Positions 9,001 through 17,624 of a DNA stretch of 64,000 nt are shown here, one piece after another. The first letter of the stretch is position 1, and the number at the start of each line of letters is the position of its first letter. The DNA is from Chelatococcus albus (lineage in GTDB: Bacteria > Pseudomonadota > Alphaproteobacteria > Rhizobiales > Beijerinckiaceae): contig NZ_JASJEV010000001.1 in NCBI RefSeq assembly GCF_030067675.1, positions 448,309 to 512,308 on the forward strand, given 5' to 3'. A model generated the notes under the pieces. It did not search any database, was not told where the DNA came from, and saw only the letters and a program-made list of their open reading frames with translations. Position numbers and translations under genes: made by a program.

Positions 9001-11699
9001 GCGCCAACGGCGCTGTCGTCCTCGCCTCCGGACAGCTCTTCGGCACCGATGCCTTGAGCGGCGGCACCTTCGCCTTCGCCGACAAGAATGCCGGCACCAA
9101 CAAGACCGTCAGGGTCTCGGGTGTCACCGTCAGCGACGGCAACAATGGCAACAACTATGTTGTCAGTTATGCCGACAACACCACCAGCACCATCAACCCC
9201 GCCGCGATCACCGTCTCCACGGCGGACGTGGTGAGGACCTATGAAGGCAACAACACGACGACGCCTTTCGGCAGCGGCATGACGACGAATCTTGGCAGGC
9301 CCGTCGCCGTCTCCGGCCAGCTCTACGGCACCGACAGCCTGAGCGGCGGCATCTACGCCTTCACCGACAAGAACGCCGGAACGAACAAGTCCGTCACCGT
9401 CTCGAACGTCACCGTCAACGACGGCAATGGCGGCAACAATTACATCGTCACCTACGCCGACAACACCACGAGCACGATCAACAAAGCCCCGCTCGAGGTC
9501 GCTGTGCATGCCCCTTCGAAGACCTATGACGGCCAGGCGTTCTCGGGCGGCAGCATCTTGACTTATGGCCTGATGCCCGGTGATGATGTTTCCGTCCTGG
9601 GCACACCGGTCTTCGGCGGCACGGCGCAGAGCGCAACGAATGCCGGAACCTACACTGTCACGGCATTCGGCTTCTCGCCGCAGAATTACTACATCTTCAG
9701 TAATCGATCAGGCACCCTGACCATCAACAAGGCGCCACTGACCGTCACGCTGGGCAGCGATGCCAGGACCTATAACGGGCAGGCTTACAGCGGCGGCAAT
9801 GGCTGGACCATCGGTGGCTTCGTCAACGGCGAGAACGCCTCGGTGCTCGGCGGCAGCCTCGTCTATGGCGGCTCGGCGCAGGGGGCGAAGAACGCCGGAA
9901 CCTACACCATCGCCGCTTCCGGCCTGACGGCGCAGAACTATGACATCACCTATGTCAGCGGCCAGCTCACCATCGACAAGGCCGCGCTGACAGTCACCGC
10001 CAATGACGCCGCCAGGACCTATGACGGACAGGCGTTCTCGGGCGGCAACGGCGTCCGCTATTCCGGTTTCGTCAACGGTGAGAACGCCTCGGTGCTCGGC
10101 GGCAGCCTCGTCTATGGCGGAACGAGCCAGGGCGCGAGGAATGCCGGAACCTACACCCTCACCGCCTCCGGCCTGACATCACAGAACTACAACATCACCT
10201 ACCTGGACGGCACGCTCACCACCAGCAAGGCGCCGCTCACGGTGACGGCGAACAACGCCGCCAGAACCTATGACGGCCAGGCGTTCCCGGGCGGCACCGG
10301 CGTCACCTATTCCGGCTTCGTCAACGGCGAGAACGCCTCGGTGCTCGGCGGCAGCCTCGTCTATGGCGGCTCGGCCCTGGGGGCGAAGAACGCCGGAACC
10401 TACACCATCACAGCCTCGGGTCTCTCCGCGCAGAACTACGACATCACCTATCTCGGCGGCCAGCTCACCATCAACCCGGCCGCGATCACCGTTTCCACTT
10501 CGGATGTGGTGAAGACCTATGACGGCACGACGCGCGCCAACGGCGCTGTCGTCCTCGCCTCCGGACAGCTCTTCGGCACCGATGCCTTGAGCGGCGGCAC
10601 CTTCGCCTTCGCCGACAAGAATGCCGGCACCAACAAGACCGTCAGGGTCTCGGGTGTCACCGTCAGCGACGGCAACAATGGCAACAACTATGTTGTCAGT
10701 TATGCCGACAACACCACCAGCACCATCAACAGGGCGGTAATTTCCACGATCACCGGCATCTCTGCCGACAAGACCTATGATGGGACAACCGCCGCGACGC
10801 TGAACACTGTTGGCGCCGTGTTCAACGGCATGGCCGCGGGCGATCATCTCACCGTCGCCTCGGGCACCGGCGCCTTCAGCGACAAGAATGCCGGAGCGGG
10901 CAAGAGGGTGACCATCACCGGCCTGTCGCTCGGCGGGGCGGACGCCGGGAACTACGTGCTGGCCTCGACCACCGCGACGACGACCGCCGAGATCGCACGC
11001 GCAACCGCCGCGCTGTCCGGCTTCACGGCCGCCAGCAAGACCTATGATGGAACGACGGCCGCCACGCTTATCAACGCGGGCACGCTGATCGGTGTGCATT
11101 CGGGTGACAGCGTGTCCTTCACGCATGGGGCGGCGACCTTCTCCGATAAGAATGCTGGGACGAACAAGACCGTCACGCTGAACGGCGTGACGCTGACAGG
11201 CACGGACGCCGGCAACTACATGCTCGCCAGCCCCGCCACGACGACCGCAGACATCGCCAGGGCAGTCATCACGGGGATCAGCGGCATCACCGCGAACAGC
11301 AAGTCGTATGACGGAACGACGCTCGCCAAGCTCAACACCGTCGGCGCCCTGTTCTCGGGAGTGTTTCCCGGCGACAACCTTTCCATCGCCTCGGCCGTCG
11401 GCCGTTTCGCCGACGCCAATCCGGGGCAGAACAAGCGTGTCGACATCACCTCGATCGTCCTCGGCGGCCCGGACGCCGGCAATTATCGCCTCTCCGGCAC
11501 GATGGGCCTCACCGCGACGGCGGATATCAATACGGTCATCGCGCCCCCACTCACGCCTCTGCAGATCCGCAGCGCGAGTCTGACCGATGACGACCCCGAC
11601 GCTCTGGCGCGTGGGATGTTCACGCTCCCCGTGCACGACCTGCTGGCGGCCAACGACGTGGTGATCGACCTCGGCGCTGTCACTGGGCCAACACCTTGA
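6087..11699 (+). CDS. TpsA exoprotein: filamentous haemagglutinin-type adhesin with GLUG, MBG and YDG repeats
   Basis: Large secreted protein of 1870 residues exported by the TpsB encoded just upstream. Domains in order: an extended signal peptide (ESPR-like [20 protein letters not shown], about 1-25, then a hydrophobic region ending in AWAQ near 53); the TPS secretion domain (about 54-340) with the [10 protein letters not shown] motif near 136 and IETSAKKV near 312; a transition containing [12 protein letters not shown]; six GLUG-type repeats (about 543-729); then about eleven MBG or YDG units with the signatures KTYDG, DKNAGT and NAGTYT to about residue 1820. The short C-terminal tail has no recognised toxin or catalytic domain, which favours an adhesin or matrix role over contact-dependent inhibition. 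No immunity-like gene follows; an IalB-family gene does, 38 bases on. Confidence 0.88.
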   Translation: MNKVHKHIWSKTLQRLIVVPECAKGSQGKKGGRRGPAVALAATAMSTFPAWAQNVLPTGGQVVSGAATIATSGSAMTINQASDRMIANWQSFSIGAGNSVTFNQPGASSVALNRVVGQAPSQLLGSLNANGQVFLINPNGVVIGQGASVQTGGFVASTLGITNEDFLKGNYRFTGSGGAIVNQGKVSGSVVALIAPSVTNEGTISGNTALAAGTDVLLDFDGDGLLSVEVKASTVRTLVENKGLIRADGGTAILTAKGASDAMKGVVNNTGAIQARTLARKNGRILLLGDMQHGEAHVSGTLDASAPNGGNGGFIETSAKKVKVAAGARITTKAPTGQTGTWLIDPNDYTIAASGGDITGAALSAQLANTNITIQSANGATAGNGDIFVNDSVSWSANKLTLSAHRNIVVNAAMNASGTAGLALEYGQGAATAGNTATYTVNAPVNLAATGSFSTKLGSDGTVRNYTIITDVNALQNVRANISGDYVLGSDIDASATATWNSGAGFVPINGFKGGMLGFTGIFDGLGHAIHDLNIRFTDNESGLFGRVGSGGVIRNVGLIGGTITGQYDVGALVGRNDLGTISNSYSTASVAGTSAVGGLVGHNAQGTVQTSYSSGSVSASSNEAGGLIGLNVRGTVETSYATGSVSGVRFVGGLVGRNNYGTIRNSYAKGNVSASDNIYGQVGGLVGDNLGTIANSYATGDVAVNLGYYVGALVGNSYSGTVSSSFWKVQSWGARGCGSSDCGTGLTTTQMQDPFRFIDAGWDFTNIWTRSYLFDNDRHMMLRWQGGGWLYDSFVRVSGNVSKTYGGPNPSLDPVVTAAGKVSVSLGGAVSPTAGAGSSYAWTDANVLSFSGGGRTYTVIGSGGLTVTKAPLTVTANNAARTYDGQAFPGGTGVTYSGFVNGENASVLGGSLVYGGSALGAKNAGTYTITASGLSAQNYDITYLGGQLTINPAAITVSTSDVVKTYDGTTRANGAVVLASGQLFGTDALSGGTFAFADKNAGTNKTVRVSGVTVSDGNNGNNYVVSYADNTTSTINPAAITVSTADVVRTYEGNNTTTPFGSGMTTNLGRPVAVSGQLYGTDSLSGGIYAFTDKNAGTNKSVTVSNVTVNDGNGGNNYIVTYADNTTSTINKAPLEVAVHAPSKTYDGQAFSGGSILTYGLMPGDDVSVLGTPVFGGTAQSATNAGTYTVTAFGFSPQNYYIFSNRSGTLTINKAPLTVTLGSDARTYNGQAYSGGNGWTIGGFVNGENASVLGGSLVYGGSAQGAKNAGTYTIAASGLTAQNYDITYVSGQLTIDKAALTVTANDAARTYDGQAFSGGNGVRYSGFVNGENASVLGGSLVYGGTSQGARNAGTYTLTASGLTSQNYNITYLDGTLTTSKAPLTVTANNAARTYDGQAFPGGTGVTYSGFVNGENASVLGGSLVYGGSALGAKNAGTYTITASGLSAQNYDITYLGGQLTINPAAITVSTSDVVKTYDGTTRANGAVVLASGQLFGTDALSGGTFAFADKNAGTNKTVRVSGVTVSDGNNGNNYVVSYADNTTSTINRAVISTITGISADKTYDGTTAATLNTVGAVFNGMAAGDHLTVASGTGAFSDKNAGAGKRVTITGLSLGGADAGNYVLASTTATTTAEIARATAALSGFTAASKTYDGTTAATLINAGTLIGVHSGDSVSFTHGAATFSDKNAGTNKTVTLNGVTLTGTDAGNYMLASPATTTADIARAVITGISGITANSKSYDGTTLAKLNTVGALFSGVFPGDNLSIASAVGRFADANPGQNKRVDITSIVLGGPDAGNYRLSGTMGLTATADINTVIAPPLTPLQIRSASLTDDDPDALARGMFTLPVHDLLAANDVVIDLGAVTGPTP
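7713..8275 (+). repeat. GLUG repeat array inside tpsA
   Basis: About six tandem units of roughly 28-33 residues with the pattern GGLVG-x-N-x-x-GTI-x-NSYA-x-GSV. They correspond to residues 543-729 of TpsA. GLUG repeats are known from bacterial surface proteins. Confidence 0.75.
8693..9197 (+). repeat. 505-base direct repeat, copy 1 (inside tpsA)
   Basis: Encodes one MBG unit and one YDG unit (TpsA residues 870-1037). Read base by base, it is identical to 10226-10730. The offset is 1533 bases, a multiple of three, so the frame is kept. Confidence 0.95.
10226..10730 (+). repeat. 505-base direct repeat, copy 2 (inside tpsA)
   Basis: Identical to 8693-9197 at every base I compared, while neighbouring units of the same domain families differ. 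It encodes TpsA residues 1381-1548. This points to a recent duplication, gene conversion or an assembly-sensitive region. Confidence 0.95.
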
Positions 11700-11737
11700 C
11701 TGAGCCGGATCAGGCGATCCTTCGCGAGAGGAACAAG

Positions 11738-12271
11738 ATGAAGTTGCCCCGTGTGTCGAAGTCGGTGATCTCTCTTCTTGCGGCGGGCATGGCGATAGGC
11801 CTTCCGGCCTTTGCCGCGCCGCTGCCCGGGGGAGCGGGATCGCTGGTCGAGACCTACCAGGACTGGGTGGTTGCCTGCCAGGCGCAGAACAACGTCACGA
11901 CCTGCGTCATGCGGCAGGTGCAGAGCAACGCTCAGACCGGCCAGCATGTCCTGACCGCCGAGTTCCGCAATGCGGCGGATGGAAAGCTCGAGGGCGTCCT
12001 GCTCATGCCCTTCGGCCTCGCCCTGGCCCAGGGAGCCGCAGCCAAGATCGACGAAAACGCAACCGGGCTGACGCTCTCCTTCTCCACCTGCATGCCGCAA
12101 GGCTGCATCGCGCCCGTCAGTGTGGACGCCGCCACGGCTGGCAAGCTCAGGTCGGGGACGACGCTCAACGTCTCCGCCGCCGCCTTGAATCCGCCTCAAC
12201 CCGTCCGCTTCAAGGTTTCGCTGAAGGGGTTTTCCTCCGCATTGAGCCGCATCGTGGAACTGACGAAGTGA
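11738..12271 (+). CDS. Invasion-associated locus B (IalB) family protein
   Basis: A 177-residue exported protein of the IalB family, first linked to erythrocyte invasion in Bartonella but widespread in non-pathogenic Rhizobiales. It has a signal peptide ([19 protein letters not shown] ... FAAP), then the family's YQDWVVACQ with a first cysteine, TTCVMRQVQ, and the second cysteine pair in [13 protein letters not shown]. Basic residues near the C-terminus ([14 protein letters not shown]) also fit. The ATG start at 11738 has GAGAGGAAC upstream. It is the third gene of the two-partner secretion operon, which is an unusual partner for TpsAB. Its role there is unknown; periplasmic or envelope location is inferred. 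Confidence 0.85.
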   Translation: MKLPRVSKSVISLLAAGMAIGLPAFAAPLPGGAGSLVETYQDWVVACQAQNNVTTCVMRQVQSNAQTGQHVLTAEFRNAADGKLEGVLLMPFGLALAQGAAAKIDENATGLTLSFSTCMPQGCIAPVSVDAATAGKLRSGTTLNVSAAALNPPQPVRFKVSLKGFSSALSRIVELTK

Positions 12272-12445
12272 GCGCCAGGGAGCGGCTCTGGTCGACAAGA
12301 GTCGCTCCCAGGCCGGAAGGGCGAAAGCCTTGCCTGCGCTGGCGCGGGTCGCCTCCGTCAGCTGCACCACCATCAGGGACACGACCTCGTTGCGACACGA
12401 TGCACTCGGAACCTCAGGGATGAGCAACCTCCTTGGATTCCACAC

Positions 12446-12676
12446 CTAGGGCGCATCGCGACTGGCGGCGCGGTAGCGGCCGTAAGCGACCTTGACGAGA
12501 AGCCCTTCGTCGCACATTCGCGAAAGATGGCAGCGCGGAACGCCAATGTCGGTCAGGTCCTTTGTGCGCACCTCACCCTTCTGCAGGGCGAGGGCGACAG
12601 TGCGTTCTCTCAACGCCGGCCTGGGTCCGCCGGCCTGCCGAATCCGCGCCGCACGGTCGCGATCACGCTTCCGCAT
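12446..12676 (-). CDS. Short AbiEi-antitoxin-like N-terminal domain protein, probably a remnant
   Basis: A 76-residue frame whose second half (TKDLTDIGVPRCHLSRMCDE, then GLLVKVAYGRYRAA) has the winged-helix pattern of AbiEi-type antitoxin N-terminal domains: a G-x-P-x-x-x-L-S-R recognition helix followed by a wing ending in G-x-Y/R. Full antitoxins of the type IV family are normally about 190-300 residues, and the DNA after the TAG stop at 12446 shows no recognisable continuation. No AbiEii-like toxin gene is nearby. The start has no strong ribosome site. I consider it a gene fragment left by a lost island, with a small chance of being a short regulator. Confidence 0.4.
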   Translation of the reverse strand: MRKRDRDRAARIRQAGGPRPALRERTVALALQKGEVRTKDLTDIGVPRCHLSRMCDEGLLVKVAYGRYRAASRDAP

Positions 12677-12988
12677 CCTGACGGCGGGCTCTGGCGGAGA
12701 CTTGAGGGGAATATCGCATTCGTGGTTCGCGGTTTCTTTGGTCCCCGGGGAGCCATCCAGAAGGGCCGAGCCCCTGCCCGGCTTCTTGCGTTTCGGCGCC
12801 CATCATCCCAGGGACCTTTCGGCGCCCGCAGGCGCCCGGCTGCAGATGCTGCGTTTCGGCACCGTGCTCCGGGCACTTGCGCGATTCCCGGTCTGCAAGC
12901 GCGGCGCAGCGGCCGAACGCGGCTTCCCTTGCTATGCGTCGGCTGTCCCCCTACCGTCGGCGCACGATCACAAGGACCTTGAGGAAAG
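12677..12988. other. Intergenic region upstream of AlaX gene
   Basis: About 310 bases in which I see no gene. It presumably holds the promoter of the AlaX-sseA pair, but I could not identify convincing -35/-10 elements. Confidence 0.4.
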
Positions 12989-13705
12989 ATGCCGGCGACT
13001 GCGCTCCTGTTCCGCGACGACGCCTATCTCGAGCACTGCACCGCCACGGTGACGGGCGTCACCGACCGTGGCGGAATCATCGTCGACCGCACAGTCTTCT
13101 ACGCCCAGGGTGGCGGACAGCCGGGAGACAAGGGCATTCTCGTTCGGGCTGACGGAACCCGGCTGCCCATCGCCACCACCGTCTACGGCGAGGACCGCAG
13201 CGATATCGTCCATGTTCCCGAGTCATCCACTCCCCTGCCCTTCGCCGGTGAACCCGTCACCCTCGAGCTCGACTGGCCTGTGCGGCACCTGCGCATGCGC
13301 ATCCATACCGCGCTCCATCTCCTGTCCGTCGCCCTGCCCTATCCCGTGACCGGTGGCGCCATCGGCGACGGCGAGGGTCGCCTCGATTTCGACATCCCCG
13401 AAGCCGGGCTCGACAAGGACGAGATCACGGAGAAACTCAATGCCATGATCGCGACGGACGCGGAGGTGCGCGAGCGCTGGATCACGGACGAGGAGCTCCT
13501 CGCCAATCCCGGGCTCGTGAAGACGATGTCGGTGAAGCCGCCGATGGGCACGGGCCGCGTGCGCCTCGTCGAGATCGCCGGGCTTGATCTGCAGCCCTGC
13601 GGCGGCACCCACGTGCGCCGCATCGGCGAGATCGGCGCCGTCGCCGTCACCGCCATCGAGAAGAAGGGCAAGCAGAACCGGCGCGTGCGCATCGCCCTCG
13701 CCTGA
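12989..13705 (+). CDS. Alanyl-tRNA editing protein (AlaX type)
   Basis: Stand-alone editing domain related to alanyl- and threonyl-tRNA synthetase second additional domains. It hydrolyses Ser- or Gly-tRNA(Ala) in the cytoplasm. The 238-residue length fits the AlaX-M class, which includes the N-terminal barrel (TVFYAQGGGQPGDKG at about 35-49, the GGGQ motif). The zinc-site motifs are intact: HTALH (106-110) and CGGTH (204-208). The ATG at 12989 follows GAGGAAAG. The sulfurtransferase gene sseA follows 43 bases later in the same direction. Confidence 0.92.
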   Translation: MPATALLFRDDAYLEHCTATVTGVTDRGGIIVDRTVFYAQGGGQPGDKGILVRADGTRLPIATTVYGEDRSDIVHVPESSTPLPFAGEPVTLELDWPVRHLRMRIHTALHLLSVALPYPVTGGAIGDGEGRLDFDIPEAGLDKDEITEKLNAMIATDAEVRERWITDEELLANPGLVKTMSVKPPMGTGRVRLVEIAGLDLQPCGGTHVRRIGEIGAVAVTAIEKKGKQNRRVRIALA

Positions 13706-13748
13706 TCGGCCGAATGCCCGTCCCCCGCGCCGAGCAACGGATGATACG

Positions 13749-14612
13749 ATGAACCCTTCCCCTCATCTCGTGTCCACGGACTGGCTCGCCGAGCGGCTGA
13801 AGGCCCCGGATCTCGTTGTCATCGACGGCTCGTGGTACCTTCCGACCCAGGCGCGCGACCCCGAGGCGGAATACCGCGCGGGCCACATTCCCGGCGCCGT
13901 GCGCTTCGACATCGATACGATCCGCGACGCCTCCTCGCCGCTGCCCCACATGATGCCCCGGCCGGAAGCTTTCGCCGCCGCCGTCGGGCAGCTCGGCATC
14001 GGCGACGGCATGCGCGTCGTCATTTACGACGGCGCCGGCCTCTTCGCAGCCGCACGTGTCTGGTGGATGTTCCGCACCTTCGGCGCCCGCGATGTCACGA
14101 TCCTCGACGGCGGCCTGCCGAAGTGGATCGCCGAAGGCCGGCCGCTCGAGGAGGGGGCCGTCACGCGCAGCCCGCGCACCTTTACAGCGCGCCTCGACCA
14201 CGGCGCGGTGGCGGACATCGCCGACGTCCGCAAGGCGCTCGAGAAGGGGTCGGCCCAGGTCGTCGACGCCCGGCCGGCTGACCGCTTCCGCGGCGAGGCG
14301 CCCGAGCCGCGGCCGGGCCTGCGCGCCGGCCATATGCCCGGCAGCCTCAACGTTCCCTTCTCGGAGGTGGTCGCCGACGGCCGCCTGAAGTCACCGGAAG
14401 CCCTGAGCGCCGCCTTCGCCGCCGCGGGCGTCGACCTCAACCGTCCGGTCATCACGAGCTGCGGCTCAGGCGTCTCCGCCGCCATCCTCGCCCTGGCGCT
14501 GGAAACCACGGGGCGGCCGGTGAAGGCGCTCTACGACGGCTCATGGGCGGAATGGGGCGCGCGCGACGACTGCCCCGTGGCGACAGGCCCTGCTGCCAAG
14601 GCTGCCGGCTGA
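13749..14612 (+). CDS. sseA: 3-mercaptopyruvate sulfurtransferase (two rhodanese domains)
   Basis: Transfers sulfur from 3-mercaptopyruvate to thiophilic acceptors. The product is 287 residues with a tandem rhodanese architecture. The inactive N-terminal domain starts around LVSTDWLAERL and includes YRAGHIPGAV (42-51). The catalytic domain includes VVDARPADRFRG (171-182), RAGHMPGSLNVPF and the active-site loop CGSGVSA with Cys238, the CG[S/T]GV form typical of mercaptopyruvate sulfurtransferases rather than thiosulfate sulfurtransferases. It ends in the usual LYDGSWAEWG. The ATG at 13749 lacks a strong Shine-Dalgarno site, so translation may depend on the upstream AlaX gene. Confidence 0.92.
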   Translation: MNPSPHLVSTDWLAERLKAPDLVVIDGSWYLPTQARDPEAEYRAGHIPGAVRFDIDTIRDASSPLPHMMPRPEAFAAAVGQLGIGDGMRVVIYDGAGLFAAARVWWMFRTFGARDVTILDGGLPKWIAEGRPLEEGAVTRSPRTFTARLDHGAVADIADVRKALEKGSAQVVDARPADRFRGEAPEPRPGLRAGHMPGSLNVPFSEVVADGRLKSPEALSAAFAAAGVDLNRPVITSCGSGVSAAILALALETTGRPVKALYDGSWAEWGARDDCPVATGPAAKAAG

Positions 14613-14737
14613 CGGCCGCCACGCCCACGCGACCGGTCAGCCTGCAATGGGGCGAAATCGCCCGATTGCAGCAAAGTCGGTCGATATCAATGGCTGGGGC
14701 CTGATCCTGCCCAACAAGCGGGATCCACGTCTCGGCA

Positions 14738-15241
14738 TCATGCTCGAGGCGCCTGCGGGCTCGTGCGCCGGTAGGCGCCGAGGACGATGGCGAGCGTGAT
14801 GATCGCCTCGGCCATGAACCAGGGGCCGACCAGGCGGTCGAAGCCGGTCGCCCCGAGCTCCGTATCGATCAGGCCGTAGACATGGCCCCCGCAGGGACAG
14901 CGGTTCTCGACCGTCGCCACAAGGCTCAGCCGTGCCGCCCAGACGAGTTGGAACAGCCCGAGCCCTCCCGTTCCGAGGAGCAGTCGGCGCTGCCCGGCGG
15001 CGATCTCGGCCTGCGACAGGGCGAGCCATCCCACCACGAAGAACGGCGCCGAGGCGAAGGCGCCGACAGCCAGCGCCTCCGTCCAGCACTGCGAGCAGCC
15101 GGTGATGATCGTCGACACGAAGGCGATCGCGGCGCCGACGACGAGCGCAGCCGTCGCCACGTAGAGGCCGCGTCGTCCGAGCAGGAAGGAAACGGTGACG
15201 GCGAGCACGAGGCCGAGGAGGACGACGAAGACGAGGCGCAT
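14738..15241 (-). CDS. Small multi-pass membrane protein, unknown function
   Basis: 167 residues with about four hydrophobic segments (roughly 3-20, 26-47, 57-77, 90-110) and a fifth near 140-158. A CSQC pair (49-52) and a second pair NRCPCGG (about 113-119) could bind metal or form disulfides on the outer face. I recognise no family. It is convergent with sseA and stands alone, with 400 bases separating it from the aap operon on the same strand. Confidence 0.65.
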   Translation of the reverse strand: MRLVFVVLLGLVLAVTVSFLLGRRGLYVATAALVVGAAIAFVSTIITGCSQCWTEALAVGAFASAPFFVVGWLALSQAEIAAGQRRLLLGTGGLGLFQLVWAARLSLVATVENRCPCGGHVYGLIDTELGATGFDRLVGPWFMAEAIITLAIVLGAYRRTSPQAPRA

Positions 15242-15643
15242 CGCGGCGACCTTCCGGCAGGTCGGCTACGCCGAAGGTTCGCTTGCCCGCGGCGGCCGTG
15301 ATCTCCGCGGACGCGGAATCACGCCCGCACCAGCCATTGTGCCCGTTCGGGGCACCCGGCGCGAGGCCCCGTTACCGCAATGCTGTCGCTGGCTGGCGAC
15401 GGCCGCCAGGGCCCGTCGCTCCAGAACCCGTCGAGCGACGATCGACATGGGCGGGCCCTCGCAAGTGGCTTGCGAACCGCTCCCGGTCACCCGGAATCGG
15501 CGCCAGAGGCTGTCCGGATCCGCAGACGATCCCGGTCGGGGTGATGGCTTCGTCCTCGTCGCGCCTTGCGGATCACCCGCATGGGTTCTGCCCCAGGCTC
15601 GGCCGTCGGCCGCCCTGAGGCGACGCAGGCACGCCTTGCCCTG
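15242..15643. other. Intergenic region between aapP and the membrane protein gene
   Basis: About 400 bases with no gene I can support. A short GTGCCC/GGGCAC hairpin lies near 15337-15352 and a GC-rich imperfect hairpin lies just past the aapP stop. Neither has a T-run. Confidence 0.4.
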
Positions 15644-16444
15644 TCAGTGCAGGATCTGGCTGAGGAAGAGCTTGGTGCGCTCGTGCTGGGGATGGGCGAA
15701 GAACTCGCTCGGCGTGTTCATCTCCACGATCTGGCCGGCGTCCATGAAGATGACGCGGTTCGCCACCTGCTTGGCAAAGCCCATCTCGTGCGTGACGCAG
15801 AGCATGGTCATGCCCTCCTGCGCCAGCGACACCATGGTGTCGAGCACCTCCTTCACCATCTCCGGATCGAGCGCCGAGGTCGGCTCGTCGAACAGCATGA
15901 TCTTCGGGCTCATGCACAGCGAGCGGGCGATGGCCACCCGCTGCTGCTGCCCGCCGGAGAGCTGGCCGGGATATTTGTGCGCCTGCTCCGGGATCTTGAC
16001 GCGCTTGAGGTAGTGCATCGCCACCTCCTCCGCCTCCTTCTTCGGCATCTTCTTCACCCAGATCGGGGCGAGCGTGCAGTTCTCCAGGATGGTCAGGTGC
16101 GGGAACAGGTTGAAGTGCTGGAAGACCATGCCGACATCGCGGCGGATCTCGTCGATGCGCTTCAGGTCGTTGGTCAGCTCCACGCCGTCGACGACGATGC
16201 GCCCCTGCTGGTGCTCCTCCAGCCGGTTGATGCAGCGGATCATCGTCGACTTGCCCGAGCCCGACGGCCCGCAGATGACAATCCGCTCCCCCCGCTTCAC
16301 ATGCAGGTTGATGTCCTTCAGCACATGGAACTCCCCGTACCACTTGTGAACGCCGATCATGTCCACGGCGATCTCGGTCTTCAGGGCGACCGGCTTCAGG
16401 TGGGCGGGTTTGTCAGCGGTCATGCTCATGGTGGTCGTGCTCAT
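15644..16444 (-). CDS. aapP: General L-amino acid ABC transporter, ATP-binding subunit
   Basis: The ATPase of the Aap general amino-acid importer, on the inner face of the cytoplasmic membrane. It has 266 residues. Walker A is GPSGSGKS (about 59-66), the Q-loop is [13 protein letters not shown], the signature is LSGGQQQR (about 162-169), Walker B is [14 protein letters not shown], and the switch histidine is in CVTHEMG. It is the last gene of aapJQMP and starts nine bases after aapM. The N-terminal 25 residues vary in this family, and the start could be a few codons later (ATG MSMTADK). Confidence 0.95.
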   Translation of the reverse strand: MSTTTMSMTADKPAHLKPVALKTEIAVDMIGVHKWYGEFHVLKDINLHVKRGERIVICGPSGSGKSTMIRCINRLEEHQQGRIVVDGVELTNDLKRIDEIRRDVGMVFQHFNLFPHLTILENCTLAPIWVKKMPKKEAEEVAMHYLKRVKIPEQAHKYPGQLSGGQQQRVAIARSLCMSPKIMLFDEPTSALDPEMVKEVLDTMVSLAQEGMTMLCVTHEMGFAKQVANRVIFMDAGQIVEMNTPSEFFAHPQHERTKLFLSQILH

Positions 16445-16453
16445 GGTTTTGGC

Positions 16454-17614
16454 TCACCGTTTCTGTCCGGCCGCAAGGCGTCGCTCGACGGCGAGCGAGT
16501 AGCGCGACATGCCGTAGCAGCAGATGAAGTAGAAGATCGCGGCGAAGGCATAGCCCGTCGCCCGGGTGACGGGCGTCGCCCAGGTCGGATCGACCAGCGT
16601 GGCCTCGACCGTCTTCAGGAGGTCGAAGATGCCGACGATCGACACCAGCGTCGTGTCCTTGAACAGGCCGATGAAGGTGTTGACGATGCCCGGGATGACG
16701 ATGCGCAGCGCCTGCGGCAGGATGATGAGGCGCATCATCTGCCAGTAGCCGAGGCCGAGCGACATCGCACCCTCGTACTGCCCCTTCGGGATCGCCTGCA
16801 GCCCGCCGCGCACGACCTCCGCCATGTAGGCCGACGCGAAGAGCGCCACGCCGACCAGTGGCCTGAGCAACCTGTCGGGGCTCATGTTCCCCGGCAGGAA
16901 GAGCGGCAGCATCGTGTTGGCCATGAACAGCACGGTGATCAGCGGCACGCCACGCACGATCTCGATGAAGATCACGCTGACGAGCCTGACGACCGGCAGC
17001 TTGGAGCGTCGCCCCAGCGCAAGCAGGATGCCGAACGGAAGCGAGAAGACGATGCCGACGAGTGACACGAGGAGGGTGACGAGGATGCCGCCCCACAGCG
17101 ACGTGTCCACGCGCTCGATGTTGAAGGTGTCCGATCCCCTGAGCAGCAGGAAGGAAGCGATGGGGAAGATGACGAAGAAGTAGAACGCTCCGAGGTTGCG
17201 CCGCGGCGCATCGAGCCACAGCATCCAGGCGATGCCGACCGCCCCCAGAAGGAACACGATGTTGACGCGCCAGCGCAGGTCGAAGGGGTAGGAGCCGTAG
17301 ACGAAATAGAAGATCTTCGCCTTCACGTAGGCCCAGCAGGCGCCAACCTCCTGGCCTCCGTCGGCGAGGCAGGCAGTGCGGTCCTGACCGTCCCATACCG
17401 CGTCGAAGATGAAGAACTTCGCGAGCGGCGGCACGACCGAATAGACGACATAGAGCGCGATCAGCGTGAGCAGCGCATTCGCGGGGGACGAGAACAGATG
17501 TTCGCGCACCCAGGCGATCCAGCCGCGTGCCAATGTCGGCGGAGGCTGCGTGTCGACCGGCGCGGCGCGGACATAGGCCACGGAATGGGCGACGGGTTCG
17601 GTTGCAATGGCCAT
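16454..17614 (-). CDS. aapM: General L-amino acid ABC transporter, permease
   Basis: One of two integral membrane permeases of the Aap amino-acid importer, 386 residues. It has a long cytoplasmic N-terminal part, a periplasmic insertion (FFIFDAVWDGQDRTACLADGG region), and a C-terminal half with several membrane helices. The family's EAA-like loop is visible as SAYMAEVVRGGLQAIPKGQY, followed by EGAMSLGLGYWQMMRLIILP, the ATPase contact site. It starts ten bases after aapQ and is followed nine bases later by aapP. Confidence 0.95.
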   Translation of the reverse strand: MAIATEPVAHSVAYVRAAPVDTQPPPTLARGWIAWVREHLFSSPANALLTLIALYVVYSVVPPLAKFFIFDAVWDGQDRTACLADGGQEVGACWAYVKAKIFYFVYGSYPFDLRWRVNIVFLLGAVGIAWMLWLDAPRRNLGAFYFFVIFPIASFLLLRGSDTFNIERVDTSLWGGILVTLLVSLVGIVFSLPFGILLALGRRSKLPVVRLVSVIFIEIVRGVPLITVLFMANTMLPLFLPGNMSPDRLLRPLVGVALFASAYMAEVVRGGLQAIPKGQYEGAMSLGLGYWQMMRLIILPQALRIVIPGIVNTFIGLFKDTTLVSIVGIFDLLKTVEATLVDPTWATPVTRATGYAFAAIFYFICCYGMSRYSLAVERRLAAGQKR

Positions 17615-17624
17615 GACCGTGCCC

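Noticed and set aside
7935-9509. Long minus-strand frames opposite tpsA (also 10179-11636)
   Set aside because: They are antisense shadows of repetitive coding sequence. Their Gly/Val/Asp-rich composition follows from the TpsA repeats and they lack ribosome sites.
8693-10730. The repeats as a CRISPR array or transposable element
   Set aside because: The repeats are in-frame protein modules of 250-505 bases with no spacers, inverted ends or transposase.
6087-11699. TpsA as a CdiA-type contact-dependent toxin
   Set aside because: There is no toxin-like C-terminal domain and no small immunity gene next to it. The C-terminus is the end of the repeat region plus a short tail.
11483-12445. Continuation of the AbiEi-like frame after its stop
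   Set aside because: The same frame is open downstream but shows no antitoxin features and runs antisense to the IalB gene.
15566-17065. Plus-strand frame of 499 codons opposite aapP and aapM
   Set aside because: Its His/Asp/Arg-rich translation is the antisense of two well-defined transporter genes.
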